64,000 bases of DNA from Cunninghamia lanceolata (taxonomy: Eukaryota > Streptophyta > Pinopsida > Cupressales > Cupressaceae): the NCBI GenBank assembly GCA_027924645.1, contig BSBN01000140.1, positions 15,630,501-15,694,500 of the forward strand. Direction: 5' to 3'. Shown piece by piece: positions 1-12,660 of this stretch. A program made the position numbers and the translations under genes. Positions within the stretch are counted from its first letter, which is position 1, and each line of letters begins with the position of its first letter. The notes under the pieces were generated by a model that searched no databases, was not told where the DNA came from, and saw only the letters and a program-made list of their open reading frames with translations.

Positions 1-1083
1 GGATATGATTTATTTTTATCCATTACATGTGACAGGCATTGCATATTTTGTAAGGTGCTCTCTATGGACCACCCGATGTTAGGACTTGATGGAAGTACAG
101 AAGCAGGAGGGTGAAATTTGTAGATGCTATGAAGCATCATGAGATAATGGGGGAAGAAATATAGTTGCCTCTGCTATCCTATTCAGTAAGGTATATCATA
201 TTTTCCTTGTTGATTTGGTTTTAACCAAGTGGGAGTCTTACTATTTTTGTGTTGCGATTGATCTCATTGGCCATTTTGAGTCATAGGGCTCCTACATTTT
301 CTATCACATAATGTTGTTTCTACAATGTACATTTCACATGTGACATTATCTATCTCATTTTGCATTCAATGTTGCATGTTTTTTATAAAAGAACAATTCA
401 ATGTCTATAATGTATTAATTTTTATGAAGCTTTAGTCTCTATAATTGATTATTTTCATGCATAGTGAATTTTAATTATTTATTTAATCTGCATTGGTTTC
501 TATTGGCTATTATGGTATGTTAAATTTAGGATAATTCTATAAATAAATCTATTTTGTACCATATAGAGTGGTGCAAATCTGATGCAACTATAGGGGAGTG
601 TGTCTTTACTATTCTATGGCTACAAAAAAAAGTTGAATAGTCAATTGCTGAAACTACCGTCTTTTGCTATAAAACTCAACCTGGGCTTGCCACTAGTATC
701 ATCCCTTAGGGCATGTTGTGCCATACTAGTTGGATGGTATACTTCATCCAATTTTAACTCTATGTACCTTCTTTTGGGGATTTGAACTAGGGACTTCATG
801 CCTAATTTCACATTTATGGGCCCAAAAAGTTGAAAGCCTTTCAGAAATCCATCACCAACAGTACATATGAGTTGCTTTACCCTTAAGAGGATTTTTTTTT
901 CTTTAAAAAAGTAATAGTTTCTAAAAATTTTAAATAGATAATTGTTTCTAACATTTGAGGGCCATGCTTTTGAAGTTAACCAAGTTAAAATATTCCTACA
1001 ACATTGTTTGAATATAAACTAATTATTTAATTGTTTTTGCATGACTAGGACATTTAAATCTAATCATCTAATTGTTTTTGCAG
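1..1083. other. AT-rich spacer without a recognised gene
   Basis: No coding match was recognised. Short open frames (for example 600-785) have no recognisable domain. At 778-793 the minus strand carries a B-box-like CCCTAGTTCAAATCCC without a convincing A box. At about 1019-1083 a roughly 55 bp stretch containing ATTGTTTTTGCA is repeated twice, directly before the nitrite reductase relic. Confidence 0.5.
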
Positions 1084-1370
1084 GCCTAGGAAATGGAATG
1101 TATGTATTGCGGGTACACATGACCTTTTTGAGAATCCCACATCAATGACCTTGCATATGTTCTTGCAGTAAAGATGGGAAATTTGGTTTCAATCTTCTGG
1201 TTGGGGGATTCTTTAGTCCAAAGCATTGTTTAGAGGTCATTCCACTTGATACATGGGTTACTACAAATAATATTGTTTCAATATGTAAATCAATTTTGGA
1301 GTCCTACAGAGATTTGGGTACAAGGGGAAACTTCCAAAAGACTCGAATGATGTGGTTGATTGATGAATTG
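1084..1370 (+). pseudogene. Ferredoxin-nitrite reductase fragment (broken)
   Basis: Translation in three frames gives an internal stretch of plant ferredoxin-nitrite reductase, the plastid siroheme/4Fe-4S enzyme that reduces nitrite to ammonium. Frame 1 reads RKWNVCIAGTHDLFENP, then HINDLAY, then KDGKFGFNLLVGGFFSPKHC and on through RDLGTRGNFQKTRMMWLIDEL. Two single-base deletions, near 1134 and near 1172, break the frame, so the copy is dead. The left edge follows a pyrimidine-rich TTTTTGCAG acceptor, and the right edge at GAATTG is followed by GTACAC. The piece may therefore be one genomic exon rather than a retrocopy. Only about 95 of the roughly 600 residues are present. The homology is clear; the exon interpretation is inferred. 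Confidence 0.85.
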
Positions 1371-2097
1371 GTACACTACTCTGATATCTATTGCTCTAAA
1401 ATTACATCATTGTTTCCTAACTTTGTTACCTATTTGATGGCCATTTCTTTGAATGTCACTGTTTGTTTATTAGTTTTTTTGAATGTTTTTAAATATGTAT
1501 TAGACTTTCTCCTATGTTCATTGTATTCAATTTGAATGATGTCTTTTTGAGGTTTTTACATCCTCAATTGTTTCAACTCTTTATAGTTACCATCCTCTAC
1601 CTCTTTTGAGATTGATGTGTCTTAAAGACTTTTCTTTTTGAACACTACTATAGAGATGCTTGATAATTGTGTGCTTCTCTAATTTTTGAAGTCTTTCTAT
1701 CCTCAGTATCATATGGAGTTTCCTTGTATAGTTTACTTGAAGAGAAAAATCTTAGAACATGGGTGGGTGTACTCTCTTACATGTAATGATTGATGGACTG
1801 AAATGTAATCCAACTAAACATGGGTGAACCTACAATGACAATACATCTTGGTTAATATATGAGTGAATCAATTCCTACTTTACTATTTCGTATTTGTGTT
1901 CTATATGAACAAATACAAAATTGATATGAAGTAAATTTTATAATACATTATAAAAAAACTCATTTGTAGTATTTAGGCTAAGTTGGCCTAATGATTGTTG
2001 CTAAGGTTATTGAATATTAAAATAAATAATTGAATTTTTTCAAATGTAAAAACACTATATCATTTACTGTCTTCAATGGTTCATACAAAGCTTATTG
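1371..2097. other. Spacer, nothing recognised
   Basis: The nitrite reductase homology stops after the DEL codons and no further exon of that gene is visible. The stretch is AT-rich with stops in every frame at ordinary density. Confidence 0.5.
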
Positions 2098-3600
2098 TGT
2101 AGTGCCCCTCATTTTAGGCTTTTGACAGTTGATATTATCTTAGTTACACTTAGACATTTTGAGACATGTGGATGATAGACTTTTTGGTTATGCTTAGTTA
2201 TGCTCATTATGGATTATTGATTACTGATGCAGTTGTTGACATTTGTTATGATCATTATGATGACATTATGGATATTATAGTTTATGATGTGTTTGACATG
2301 ATCAGTTAATGGTTAGATATTATCATGCTTTATGTGATTTGTTGATACCTGATTGATAGTTAGAGATGTTTATGTTTATTTTCATGCTTTCAGAGTAGGG
2401 ACAGTGTAGTACCACTCATTATGACCATCCTACTATGCAGCGACTCCCTGACTATGTGTGTTTGTTATATATGTATATGCTCGTTTGCAACATCTAATTT
2501 TGATGCGGGTTGTAGGTACCAGGGATCAACTCCACCTGACTTAGTAGGTTTGAGCGTGCCTTTACTCCAATGGATAATGTGGATGGGAGATGACATGGGG
2601 TTCCCAATTGTCAGCCAATGTTTTCAATTGTTGTCACCTATGTGTTTCTGGTCTCGAGTATAGTTGTGGTTGTGGATCTCGATGTTACTTAGTGATACTT
2701 GCCTTGGGTATTGGTCGTCATGTGGTATGTAGTTTTTATTATTTGAGTTTTTTTTTTAATAGTCTATGTGTATTGTTAGACATGCTTTAATTGTTATAAC
2801 ACTGATAATAATAATAATTTTAGGTATAATAGTATTTAATTAATTTGTTATAAATAATGTTAACTTGGAGAATATTGAATAAGTATCTTTTAATAATAAT
2901 TAAATTATTAATTAGTAATAATGAAAAATAATCATGAATAATTAATAATATATTAGTTTATTTTATTAGTATATGGGATTGCTTGAAAGATATTATTATT
3001 TAATATTTTATTGTTATGTGAGTTGTCGTATTAAATTCCCTAATTAGAGAATATCTTGGGAAGAATAAATTTATGACTTTTAAATCTTGAAGGATAGTGG
3101 ATTCTCTGGAACAGTCACAGAAGTGGGAAATTAATTGAATTTGTCTATTTTTTTAAGATGGGAGTTATTTGTGGGAGGGAGAGGTCTGAGAGGAGATAGA
3201 AGAAAATTTGGGAAATTTGAGGGAGAATGGAAGCTATGGGAAGAATTTGGTGCAGGAGATTCAAAGATTAATCATGGGTATGTATGCAAATATTGCTGAT
3301 CTTAGTTGAAAATTTTGGGTGTATGATTCTTCCTATGTATGTATGGTAGCCCGTGGATTTTCATTCTTGTTATCATCAAGCTTTGATAGGTATTGTTGTT
3401 TTCTTGTCACTCATGATCTCGAAGACTCCTTGTGATTTTCTAATCTGGTCATTCATTCAAATATTGTAAATCTAATCTCATCTAGATATCTCTGTAACTA
3501 ATTCTTCATTCAAATCGTTTCCATCATTCAGTAAATACAACTTTTTGTTTGTTCTAAAACTTTCTTTTTGGAAGAAATATTTTGACTGAGATAATTTGTC
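2098..3600 (+). repeat. Possible Ty3/gypsy LTR relic
   Basis: The stretch begins TGTAGTGCCCC, a typical start for plant gypsy LTRs. A GTAGGTACCAGGG block lies at about 2511-2525, of a kind often seen in the transcribed part of such LTRs. I find no second LTR, primer-binding site or coding domain nearby, and the right end is a guess. A solo LTR is possible; an unrelated repeat cannot be excluded. Confidence 0.3.
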
Positions 3601-5057
3601 CTACCCTATAGCCCTACTCCAGTCCTATGATTGATATCCTCACCTGAGTCATTTACTTAAACCTTTTGTAGGGGACTTTTATTAGTATTATTTTCCTTTT
3701 GAAGGGGACTTTTATTAGTACTATTTTCCTTTCTCTGGAAACTGTCAAAAATAGTTGGGGGTGTTGTTGATTGGCATTTGATTAGAAGATACCAGATGCT
3801 AACGTGGGTCACCTTTAACACCTTATTTTATCTGTATTAATCCTTGAAGCATACAATGGCCTATTCAATCAACTCATTCCTTGAAAACATTGAATCATGT
3901 CTATGATGCTCTTCCTTGTTTGTCGCTCTCTTTATTTCTCCTCAGCTCACAACAATCTAAAAGTTTGTTCTATGACTTTCCTCTTTTTTTCCCTTTCATA
4001 CCATGCTAGTCCTTTTCCAAGCGAGGCGACCTGATAGCAATGCATAGTCATAATCAATTCTTAAGCTCCGCGGGCTAGCAATCTGTCATTCTCAGCAAAT
4101 GTAGAGGCATCAGTGTTTTTTTTGTTCATTTCGCCAACTCTATTTTATACCGGTTGAGGTTTGACCCTTGAGCCATCGATTGCATTATGCCATGTATTAA
4201 GTATTGTATTTTCTTAGGAAATTGTATTCTACCCTCTGGGCAACGTTTATCTCTTGGGAATCGATATTCAGACCTACACCCTCTGGCAATCTCCCTAGTG
4301 TATAGTATGGAGTATGTTTACTATTTTAGACTCAGATTCCTTAATCCAACTCACTTAGTGCTCGAAAAGATAAATTTTTGTAGTGATTTCCTTTTTGGAA
4401 AATACTTGGAATGCCTATTTAAGCTCTTAGTCTATATCGAAAAGCCATGCCAGATATATCTTATCAATTTTGCAAATATATAAGCAAATTTCACCTAGAT
4501 TGGGAGGTGATCCTGGTAGAATGGCCCCCATGAGGCATTCTGACTTCAATGAGAAACTATGCTTCCAAACTATCATCAATTACTATTAACCCTTAAGCCT
4601 CATTAATGCTCATGTGTTGTACCAATTTATTCTGCATATTTTTCTTGCCGTTTTGGTTTAGCCTTAAGTTTATCCCTTTTGAATGTGCAATGATCTCTTA
4701 CAACCTGTCATATCAGACCACTTTTGTTTCTGGTATTATTTTTTTTAAAATACCAGATGACCACTATGTCTTAGAAACCTTCCATTTCAAGGATTCGTGA
4801 GCCACAATTTATGGCATATTTCTATTTCATACTAAGAGAGGAATTTATTTTATAGTTAGTGAATCTTTCTTATTATATTGTAGTTAGTCAGATTGATGGG
4901 AATTAGCTATAATTATTAGTATATAAGATATTATGGATACTCTTTTATTATATCTGTTTTGTTTAAAGTGACGTTGGTGATATAAGATCTCCATAACACA
5001 TTGATTAGAGTAAGTATTAGTTATTTAATAATAGAGTTTAACTATCAACATATTTGT
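3601..5057. other. Spacer, nothing recognised
   Basis: A 98-codon open frame at 4187-4483 and a 64-codon one at 4606-4800 show no motif I recognise. The right edge abuts the broken reverse transcriptase of the next element. Confidence 0.45.
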
Positions 5058-5552
5058 TCAAAAAATAATAATAATAGTAAATCTTTGATATGCAGTTCTA
5101 GCATTTTTCATGCCAAACAACATTTTGACCCAGTAGTATGTTCCCCATGGGCATATGAAGGTTGTCTTATGCTGATCCTCTTTAGTGATTTTGATTTTGT
5201 TATATCCTGAAAATCCATCCATAAGGGATAACATCTCATGTCCTGCCATGAGATCCATGATCATGTCAATGTTTGGTAGTGGGAAGTCATCTTTTAGGTA
5301 GGCCTTGTTGAGGTCTCTAAAGTCGGCGCAACAGCAGATTTGGCCATCTGGTTTGGCTACTGGTATGAGGTTTGAAAACCCTTCAGGATAATCAATTAGG
5401 CGAATGAACCCTACATCTAGTAGTTTCTTTAGCTCTGCTATGACAAGGAGGGCCACCTGAAGATTCATTTTTCTAAGTTTCTGCTTTACTGGTTTGGCAT
5501 CAGGGCATACTGCAAGGTGATGAACAACCAACGTAGGGTCTAGCCCTAGCAT
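5058..5552 (-). pseudogene. Gypsy reverse transcriptase, N-terminal half
   Basis: Reverse transcriptase of a Ty3/gypsy element, which would copy the element's RNA into DNA. Reading from 5552 downward, a frame of about 150 codons shows the usual order: a KLLDVGFIR block, ADFRDLNKA, DDFPLPNID, the palm MDGFSGYN with its catalytic Asp, and finally KNARTAYQRF. After this the sequence turns into AT-rich DNA, with the YxDD motif absent. The frame is open here, unlike most of this element. Catalysis is excluded by the truncation. Confidence 0.9.
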
Positions 5553-5633
5553 GTTTGCATAGGTCCATGCAAAATTACGATTTCGTCATGTGAAGAATGC
5601 CAAGAAGTTTTCTTGTTCTTGTGTGCTGAGAGA

Positions 5634-6862
5634 TTATGCCCTGAAAGTGATCTTTGGTTCTTCTTTTGTCCCAAGATTCATTTCTTGGGCTGGCTCGACT
5701 AGGACATGTGATCTGTCTGGATAAACTTTGTCTATCTCAGGAAGGCCCATGCTTCCATCTCCTAGCACCTCGTGGAGGTTTTCACCAGGAGATACGTCTT
5801 TTGTTTTGACTTTTTTGGGATCTAACACTGCCGCAGAATAGTTTTCACCATCATATCCATTTTTGATTTTTATGTTTTTATAAATGGAAGTAGGGGTTGT
5901 CTCCCTGAAATAGGCATGTAGATCAAGTTCCATGATGTATCCTGCTCTATGATCTCCCAAGGGGAAGTGATCTCTTACCCCTATCATTTCAGCGATGGCC
6001 TCATTGTTAGGTGGGATGTTGAAAACAAGAGGTCCCCGTTGGTCCCAATCTATAAGTTTTGTGTATACCAATGGTAAGTCATTGGAGGACAAGGCTAGGG
6101 TGGTGATTGTGTGGATGGTGCATATGGATGAGTCAAAGAAATTGGCAAAGTCACTAAAGGAGTCTTGATGGTCTATTTCATTGACATTGTCAACTTTAGG
6201 GGAGACTGTAGCAACCTCGGCTAAGATACATTTGCCAGTAGTGAGGATACATTGTCTTTGACCATATCCTAACCCTTGGATGTAGGGGTTTCTTGTTCTT
6301 GGATGGGTTCCACGATCCCCTGCTCATGAATGTCGATACTGCCTTGTCCTTTGTAACCCATGTTTTTGAGAATTTCTGAACCTTTTCCATAGATTTATGT
6401 TAGTATGGTGGGAGCTTCTTGTTCTATTTCTTCATCCTTATATAGCCAGGATGAGATATCTTCGAGGACATCCTGATCCAGGAGATGTTTCTTCTCAAAG
6501 ATGGGCGAGGGTTTGCACTTGATGACGATTGTGTTGGCTCCTTCTATTTTTGGGATGCCAAACATTTTAGGATTGGGTAATGTGCCCACACAAAAGGTAC
6601 CGTGCAGGTCGTATTCCCCACATCCCATGTCGCTGAGCTTGATCTTGACCTTGGGTGGCGGAGGTGCTTGGGATGAAGTGGTGGCGATATTGGCGGGGTC
6701 GATAAATGAGGTGGTAGCTTTGTTGTATGGGTAGAAGGTATGGTTGTGGCCATCCAAGAAACTGTAGTATTGGAAGGGGTGGGGGTTGGCATAGATAGTT
6801 ACTTCTATGCCATTGTGTGGGAAATTGAGGCATTGATGGAATGTAGATGTGACAGCTTGCAT
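5634..6862 (-). pseudogene. Gypsy gag-pol linker between protease and RT
   Basis: Three overlapping minus-strand pieces (6862-6395, 6390-6196 and 6092-5634) lie between protease and RT and belong to the same polyprotein, with frame changes near 6390 and 6100. The first contains KVKIKLSDMGCGEYDLHGTF. The last contains MIGVRDHFPLGDHRAGYIMELDLHA-like sequence with no catalytic motif that I know. Assignment rests on position and strand as much as on sequence. Confidence 0.6.
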
Positions 6863-6943
6863 GGTGTGGATCCATGGTCGGCCTAGAAGAATGTTGTAGG
6901 GGAGGTCAAGATCAAGAACCTAACATTTTGTTTCTAGTATTTT

Positions 6944-7336
6944 CTATCCTACTTGAATAGGAAGCTTGATGGTGCCTTCGGATAGCCGTTCAGTGTCATC
7001 ATAGCCTTTGATTGTGATGCACTTGCTGGTGTCTACAACTAGATTGGAGTACCCCAAGTGTTTTAGCAATTTTAGAGTGCATATGTTTAGGCCGGAGCCA
7101 CCATCTATTAAGACTCTTTTGATTATGTGTTTGTGGATACGGACTTTGATGTGTAAGGCGCCGTTATGTAGGTGTTCAGAAGTGGGAAGATCCTTTTCTG
7201 AAAATGTGAGATGGTGAGGTGTAGTGATATGTCCTACCATGGCTTGGAATTGGGTCACATTCAAGTTGGCGGGTACTTGAGTTTGCAAGAGTGCTTTGTC
7301 AAGGATGTCTTTGTGAAGGGGGGATCTGTAGAGCAA
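6944..7336 (-). pseudogene. Gypsy aspartic protease
   Basis: The minus-strand frame of 130 codons contains RVLIDGGSGLNICT at about residues 74-87, the active-site loop of Tat-type retroelement proteases. The catalytic Asp is near residue 78, codon at about 7103-7105. In the element this enzyme would cut the gag-pol polyprotein. The frame itself is open, but the flanking gag and linker frames are broken, so no polyprotein can be made. Confidence 0.85.
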
Positions 7337-7459
7337 CTCAAGTATGGATATTTGTACAGGGGTCTTTCCTAGATGCTCTAAAAGGTTATACTAATTGGTA
7401 GGTGATGGACATGTGGTTGGATGACATGGTAGGGGATTGGATGTGGATGCGGGCGTTTG

Positions 7460-9726
7460 TTAAGTGGGAGGGGCTGTACGGATGGATACATGGCCACAAC
7501 AGGTTGCGACAATGCAATCTGGTACTTGTGCCTGAATGGTGATTGTGTTGACATGGTGGGATGATGGTTCTATCCACCCTATGATAGAGTCATAAGATGC
7601 AGGTGGCGGGGTGACATTGTATGTGTGGTTAGACAAGGAGGCTTTATTATGGTTAGGCAGTGGATCCTTGTAAGCTCCGAGGTTAGCATTTGGCGATGTT
7701 TGGGCACTTTGATCGAGGCTGACTTGATTTTGATCTATAAGGTCTTGGATGCAATGTTTTAGTTGCATGCAGTCAGCGGTTTTATGAATTGTAATGTGGT
7801 GGTATTCACAATAGTCATTTTCATTATACCACAGCTTTTAGTTCATTCTCTTAATGGGGTCTAACAGGTGGGAGTGTGATCAAACCTTTCTTGAGACATC
7901 TGTCGAGGATGTCCTTGATGGGTTCCCCTAAGGATGTAAATTGTCTTCGAGCTTTGCGTGGTTTACTTTGCCCCCTTTGATTATTTACATTGGTGGCATA
8001 GGTATGCACAGGTGTTGGATTCTGTACATGTTGGACAGCTTTCACATCCGTGACACTATCATTCAAAGTGTTCTTGTTCTTCCCACAATAGCGTGACTTG
8101 TCATTTGATTGTGTGTTGGCGTTGTTGTTTGTATTGCGGGTGTTGATATGGGGTTTGTTGTTGTTGTTGTTGCTATTGTTGTTGTTATTGGATTTGTAGT
8201 CATATGGAGCCCTTGGCAATGAGAGCCCGTTCAATGGTGGTACCTTTGTCGATGACCTCTTCAAAGGTAGACACACAAAGAATTTGTAAATGGAATCCTA
8301 ATTCCTAATTGAGGTTGGTCACGAACATGGTGACGAGTTGTTTCTCCATTCTTTTGTTTGGTGTTGCAAAGGTCTGTCATAGACATTTCATGCTCAAAGT
8401 TGTATGAGAAATGGTTTACAAATTTTTTTGCAAGCTCAGGGAAAGTCCTAATGCCTGGGGGAAGATGTGCGAACCATTCAGCAGCTTAACCACTGAGACT
8501 TCTTGGAAAGAGTCTCATAAGATATGTACATTATTTGAGACTTCTAAGCAAGCGATGTAGAACTCCCTGAGATGGTCCCTAGGGTCTCCCTTTCCCTTGT
8601 ATTTGTCAAATTTAGGTGTCGCAAAGTTCTTGGGAAAAGGGGGCATGTATAATGTGCGATCAAATGGATAGGGGCAGATGTCCTCAAAGGAATAGTGTTT
8701 GCACTTGCCCCAGGTTTGCATGTTGTCTACCTTTTGGATCAAGGACTGTACAACAGTTGTGAGATCCTGTGGTTGGAGTGTGTAGGCTTGTTGATTGGTG
8801 AGATGATGGAGATGAGGTGGGATTTGATGTTGGAGATTTGTTTGGCCAAGGTTTTGGTACTACGGGTTGGTGTGTTGGTTGATTTGTGCCTAATGTTGTT
8901 GATATGCATGGAGTTGTTGGAGAATATGTGGTGGTATTTGGGGATTGGTTTGGCGTTGTGTTGATGAAGTATTGGAGTTATGTGGATACATGACATTGGA
9001 CGGATTGATGTTGGATAGATGGATATTAGATGTATTGTGAGGTGGTTGTTAGAATAATTGTCGTAGGTATGTTATGGTTTGGGGGTTGGGTGGAGGCACA
9101 CTCATGGAGGTACTTGCGTGCGTGATGTTTCCTTATATGCCCAAGGTGATTTGTGGAACGGAAGGGTTTATGGTAGTTGTGGTAGTAGATGTGATGATGA
9201 GTTGGGAGGTGGTAGGGATGGCGGCACTTGTGGGGATTGTAGATGTGGCAGTGGTAGAGCTTGTGGAGCTGGTAGATACGGTAGGTGCTAATGTTTGTGA
9301 GATGATATGTTGGGTATTTGATGTGGTAGGAACGATTGTACAGGTGGATGGTTGTGATGATGTCATGATGGGGGGTAGTTGAGCACCAATTTTGAGAAGA
9401 TGATCAAGATATTTATTCGGGTCCGACCTTAGAATTTTATCAAGTAGGTCCATGTTATTGGCATTTTGCATAAAGCTCAAGGCATCTAGATCATCTTGGG
9501 ATATGGTGGGGACGTTTTGTGTTGGTGGGGGTGGTGGTGGTTGTGATTGTTGTAAGAAATGAAAAGGATTTTCGTTGGGACTGTATGGGGTGATGTAAGA
9601 GTATGTAGGTGGGTTTTGATTGATGGGTATGTTGCTGCTATTGGTGTTAGGCATTCCTATGCCACCATATTGCAAATATTCTACCATTTTTTTATTTTTT
9701 TTGTGTTGTGATCTTGTGATGGGCAT
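7460..9726 (-). pseudogene. Gypsy gag (nucleocapsid precursor), decayed
   Basis: Gag would form the virus-like particle. Three pieces are visible on the minus strand. The first, 9726-9133, starts MPITRSQHKKNKK, then Pro/Gln/Thr-rich sequence; this ATG is chosen because it opens the longest frame after the leader. The second, 8742-8515, contains FATPKFDKYKGKGDPRDHLREF, the gag core signature. The third, 8276-7460, is Asn-rich because of a TTG/GTT microsatellite near 8155-8190. At least two frameshifts and several stops separate them. Confidence 0.8.
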
Positions 9727-11242
9727 GCACGCATATGGATTTGATTTCTAGAAGTAGAGTGATATGGGATGGAGACCTTAGAGAATCTGATTGATTGTGT
9801 TGGACCCAGAGATGGATGTGGTAATAAGATGGAGAGGGTGATAAGCCAAAAGGTGTTAAACCTAAGGGTGATAAGAAAGGACGATATTGACTTTTGCACA
9901 AATTTTTGGACCAAAGATGGATGATGATGATGTGTGTTTTGAGGATGATTTTGATGGAAGGGGTTTTGATTTTGATGTTTGATTTGATTGATTAGGATGA
10001 TGTTTTTCAAAAGGATGTGATGGTCAATAAGTTGAGTTTTAGGTAAGATCTAGATTTTGTGTTGGCACAAAGGGATGTTTCTCTTTGTTTAGGGTAGACT
10101 AATGACCTTATGCAAAGAGGTGTGATTATTTTTCTTGAAAGCTAGACTAATGGCTTTTCAAGGAAAACATGATGTGAATGATGAGATCTAGATCTAACTT
10201 TGGCTCAAAAGGATGACAAGCTTTGGTTGATGATTTGTTGATGGGTGTTTTGATTTGGATTTGGATTTTTTGAAATGATTTGTTTTCATCCAAGGAGATA
10301 TGCAAAAAGATTTAAGGGGGATGGATAGATATGGATTTGGGTGGATTATGATGTAGCAAAGGGTCCTATAATGATGATGGTGGATTCTCTAAGGTTGAAA
10401 TGATGGTATGTTTTGGAAAAATTTTGAGGAGAAAATGGATGGGCTACAGATGATTTTTTGGAATGTAAATATGGATTATGGCATAGTAGATGAAGATCAC
10501 AACTGAATGGGTCTTAGTCTTAGGCAAATCAATATAAAAATACTGCGAATCCATGAGTGAAATAGCACTAAAATCAGACAGAGATGGTGCTAAAACAGGG
10601 CAATGTTGGTTGAGGTCCTGAAAAAGACAGATTTTGGATTTGTTTTGATTTGGAATTTGATCAACTGATTTGGTTTATCTCTTGGCTGTTTGTTTGAAAG
10701 TAATTTAAGCACATTAACACTCAATTAAGCACATGAATGCACAATAACCAAGATTTTTATTTGTGAAAGGATGTGTAATTTTGTTAAACAAGCACTTTGC
10801 ACAACCTAAGGCGAAGATATGATAGTATTTGTTGAATCCCCTAGCTGCACCTATTCAAAGTGGGTAGCTCCAGGATCTTGGTAGCACCGGTTTCTCCTTA
10901 CAATTGCACACACTTCTCACGCATACCAAGATCTAGGTTTCTTATAAGGCTTGTCCCTCACCAAACCTTTAGATTATCCCTACTACCTCGGCTAAGAACC
11001 TTTGAATCGGGGCCGCTTCAAAGGTTTCCCTTCTGCGTCAACAAATAGAAGGATTTTGGCTTGCTAAACAATGGTTTGTAGTAAGGACATCCATTCAGGT
11101 GGTTATACGTGCAGCAGTGCTACTCTCCATTATGGAGTCTCCCAGCCTCCAAGGGTTACGCCTTGGAGGGTTTTAGGGGAGGTTGGATATCAGTATAACA
11201 CAACAACACCTGTTGCTTGTGCTTTTGTCCCAAACACCTTAT

Positions 11243-11251
11243 TTTATATAG
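11243..11251 (-). promoter_or_regulatory. Second TATA-like box in leader
   Basis: The minus strand reads CACTATATAAAATAAGG. It lies downstream of the proposed LTR. Either it is chance in AT-rich DNA, or the LTR is longer than I propose. Confidence 0.25.
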
Positions 11252-11502
11252 TGGCTTGGAAGAGCTTAGCTTTAGCTTGTTGCTGCTTGGGTTGTTCCCA
11301 CCTTTCAAAGCGGGGTGGCAGGCCCTCTAAGGATTAATAAAAGTAATACAAGCACAAAAATACTTTTGATCCCCAAGTTCATAGAAAGATGCGAGGGGAG
11401 AGCATATGTATTATTTGTGTTTGCATCACACTAAACATGGTTCATTTTAGTTCTTTGGATTTATGTTGGGGGTGATTGATGTAAGTTTTGTGAGAAGCTT
11501 TT

Positions 11503-11519
11503 GATTCCCAAGGTCACCA
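11503..11519 (-). other. Candidate primer-binding site (Tat element)
   Basis: The minus strand reads TGGTGACCTTGGGAATC, two bases after the proposed LTR end. It resembles the Arg-tRNA-type site TGGCGACTCTGCTGGGGA present at 26840, but with several mismatches. A diverged second copy of this stretch occurs at about 11365-11410, so the call is tentative. Confidence 0.35.
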
Positions 11520-11984
11520 AATGGTGCGAGGGAAGAGCATACACTTTTCACTCCACAAACATAAACCACGAAAACACTTCACACAAAATTAGATTGATTT
11601 TCTTGATTATATGCGTGAAGAATGCAGATTGTTATTTTTTTTAAATCTAATTATTTGATTGATGCAATTTGTGGTTCTTTTTAAAGACCAAAATCAAAGT
11701 GTTTGATAGTTGTTGGCACACAATTTGTAAATTTTAGAACACCAAATTTAAATTTTGGGCACACACACACAAAGATTTGTTTGTTGTTTATTTAATTTTA
11801 TTGCGCCAAATCAAAATGTTGTGTAACTAACATGTAAAGGGTTCATTTTTAAATTTTCAATTGAAGTGATTTTGCTAAACTAGAGATAAAAACATCCTGC
11901 AAAAGCTTGTTAGTATCCGCAAAATGATAGTAAAGACCTGCAAGAACATTTGTCAGTACCTGCATAGACAACAAAGTTAGTTTC

Positions 11985-12660
11985 ATAAATAGTGCTAAAA
12001 CAGAGGTCAAATGGTGCCACTGACAGAAAATAGACTAAGAACATTGCACACTATACAAATAGTGCTAATCCATCAGATAGCGCTAATATTAGACACAGAA
12101 GGTGCCAAAACAGAATATGGCGCTACCGAATTATACAGAAGGCACTAATAAAACAAATAGCACTAATACAATAGATGGAAAGTGCTAAAGGACAAAATAG
12201 CACTAAAATAGGTCTATCAATGTGCCACTGCGCAACTTGTCAAACATTTTGGTTACCGCTGCGGATAGCACCAATTTGGGTGCATATAGCACCAATGCAT
12301 GTCTGAACTTGTCTGTCCTACAAAAAAGCGGTTTTTTTCTGAACAACATAAAGGGTAAGACAACAAAATTGAGGTCTTGTTAGCCTTGTTAGTACAACAA
12401 ATGAGAAAAATAAGACAAAATGATAACCAAAAAATATGTTTGGATTTTAGGAAATTTTTGGTATAACCTCCCCTTGTATTTTCTAATATTCCTAGAAAAT
12501 AGAGAGCAGTTAGGTACAAAAAATAGCAGGAAGATCATTAACATATGACATGTCAGTGAGTTTATAAAATGGAAACGTGCTGCGTAAAATAGCGCTAAAA
12601 TAGAGGATAGCACTAAAAGGCGCCAGAGATAGCGCTGCTGCATAGGTAGGATAGTGTTGC
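11985..12660. repeat. Dispersed AGCGCT-type motif array
   Basis: About 18 variants of ATAG(C/T)(G/A)CTAA(A/T)A are scattered through 675 bp in one orientation. Clear examples are near 11990, 12058, 12077, 12157, 12197, 12588 and 12607. Spacing is irregular, roughly 15-25 bp in the dense parts. Two more lie near 10561 and 10582. The core AGCGCT is palindromic. Confidence 0.6.

Noticed and set aside
778..793. Possible SINE B box
   Set aside because: No A box at the right distance, no target duplication and no tail.
2421..2790. Two overlapping plus frames of 66-80 codons
   Set aside because: They lie in a probable LTR, have no domain and no promoter context.
6501..6734. Plus-strand frames opposite the gag-pol relic (also 7008-7217, 8695-8964, 9074-9382)
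   Set aside because: They are antisense shadows of the minus-strand gypsy polyprotein. Their Gly/Val/Met-rich composition simply mirrors the gag repeats.
10860..11337. Plus frames of 62 and 88 codons in the Tat leader
   Set aside because: Antisense to the element, with no domain. The GC-richer composition is shared by the leader itself.
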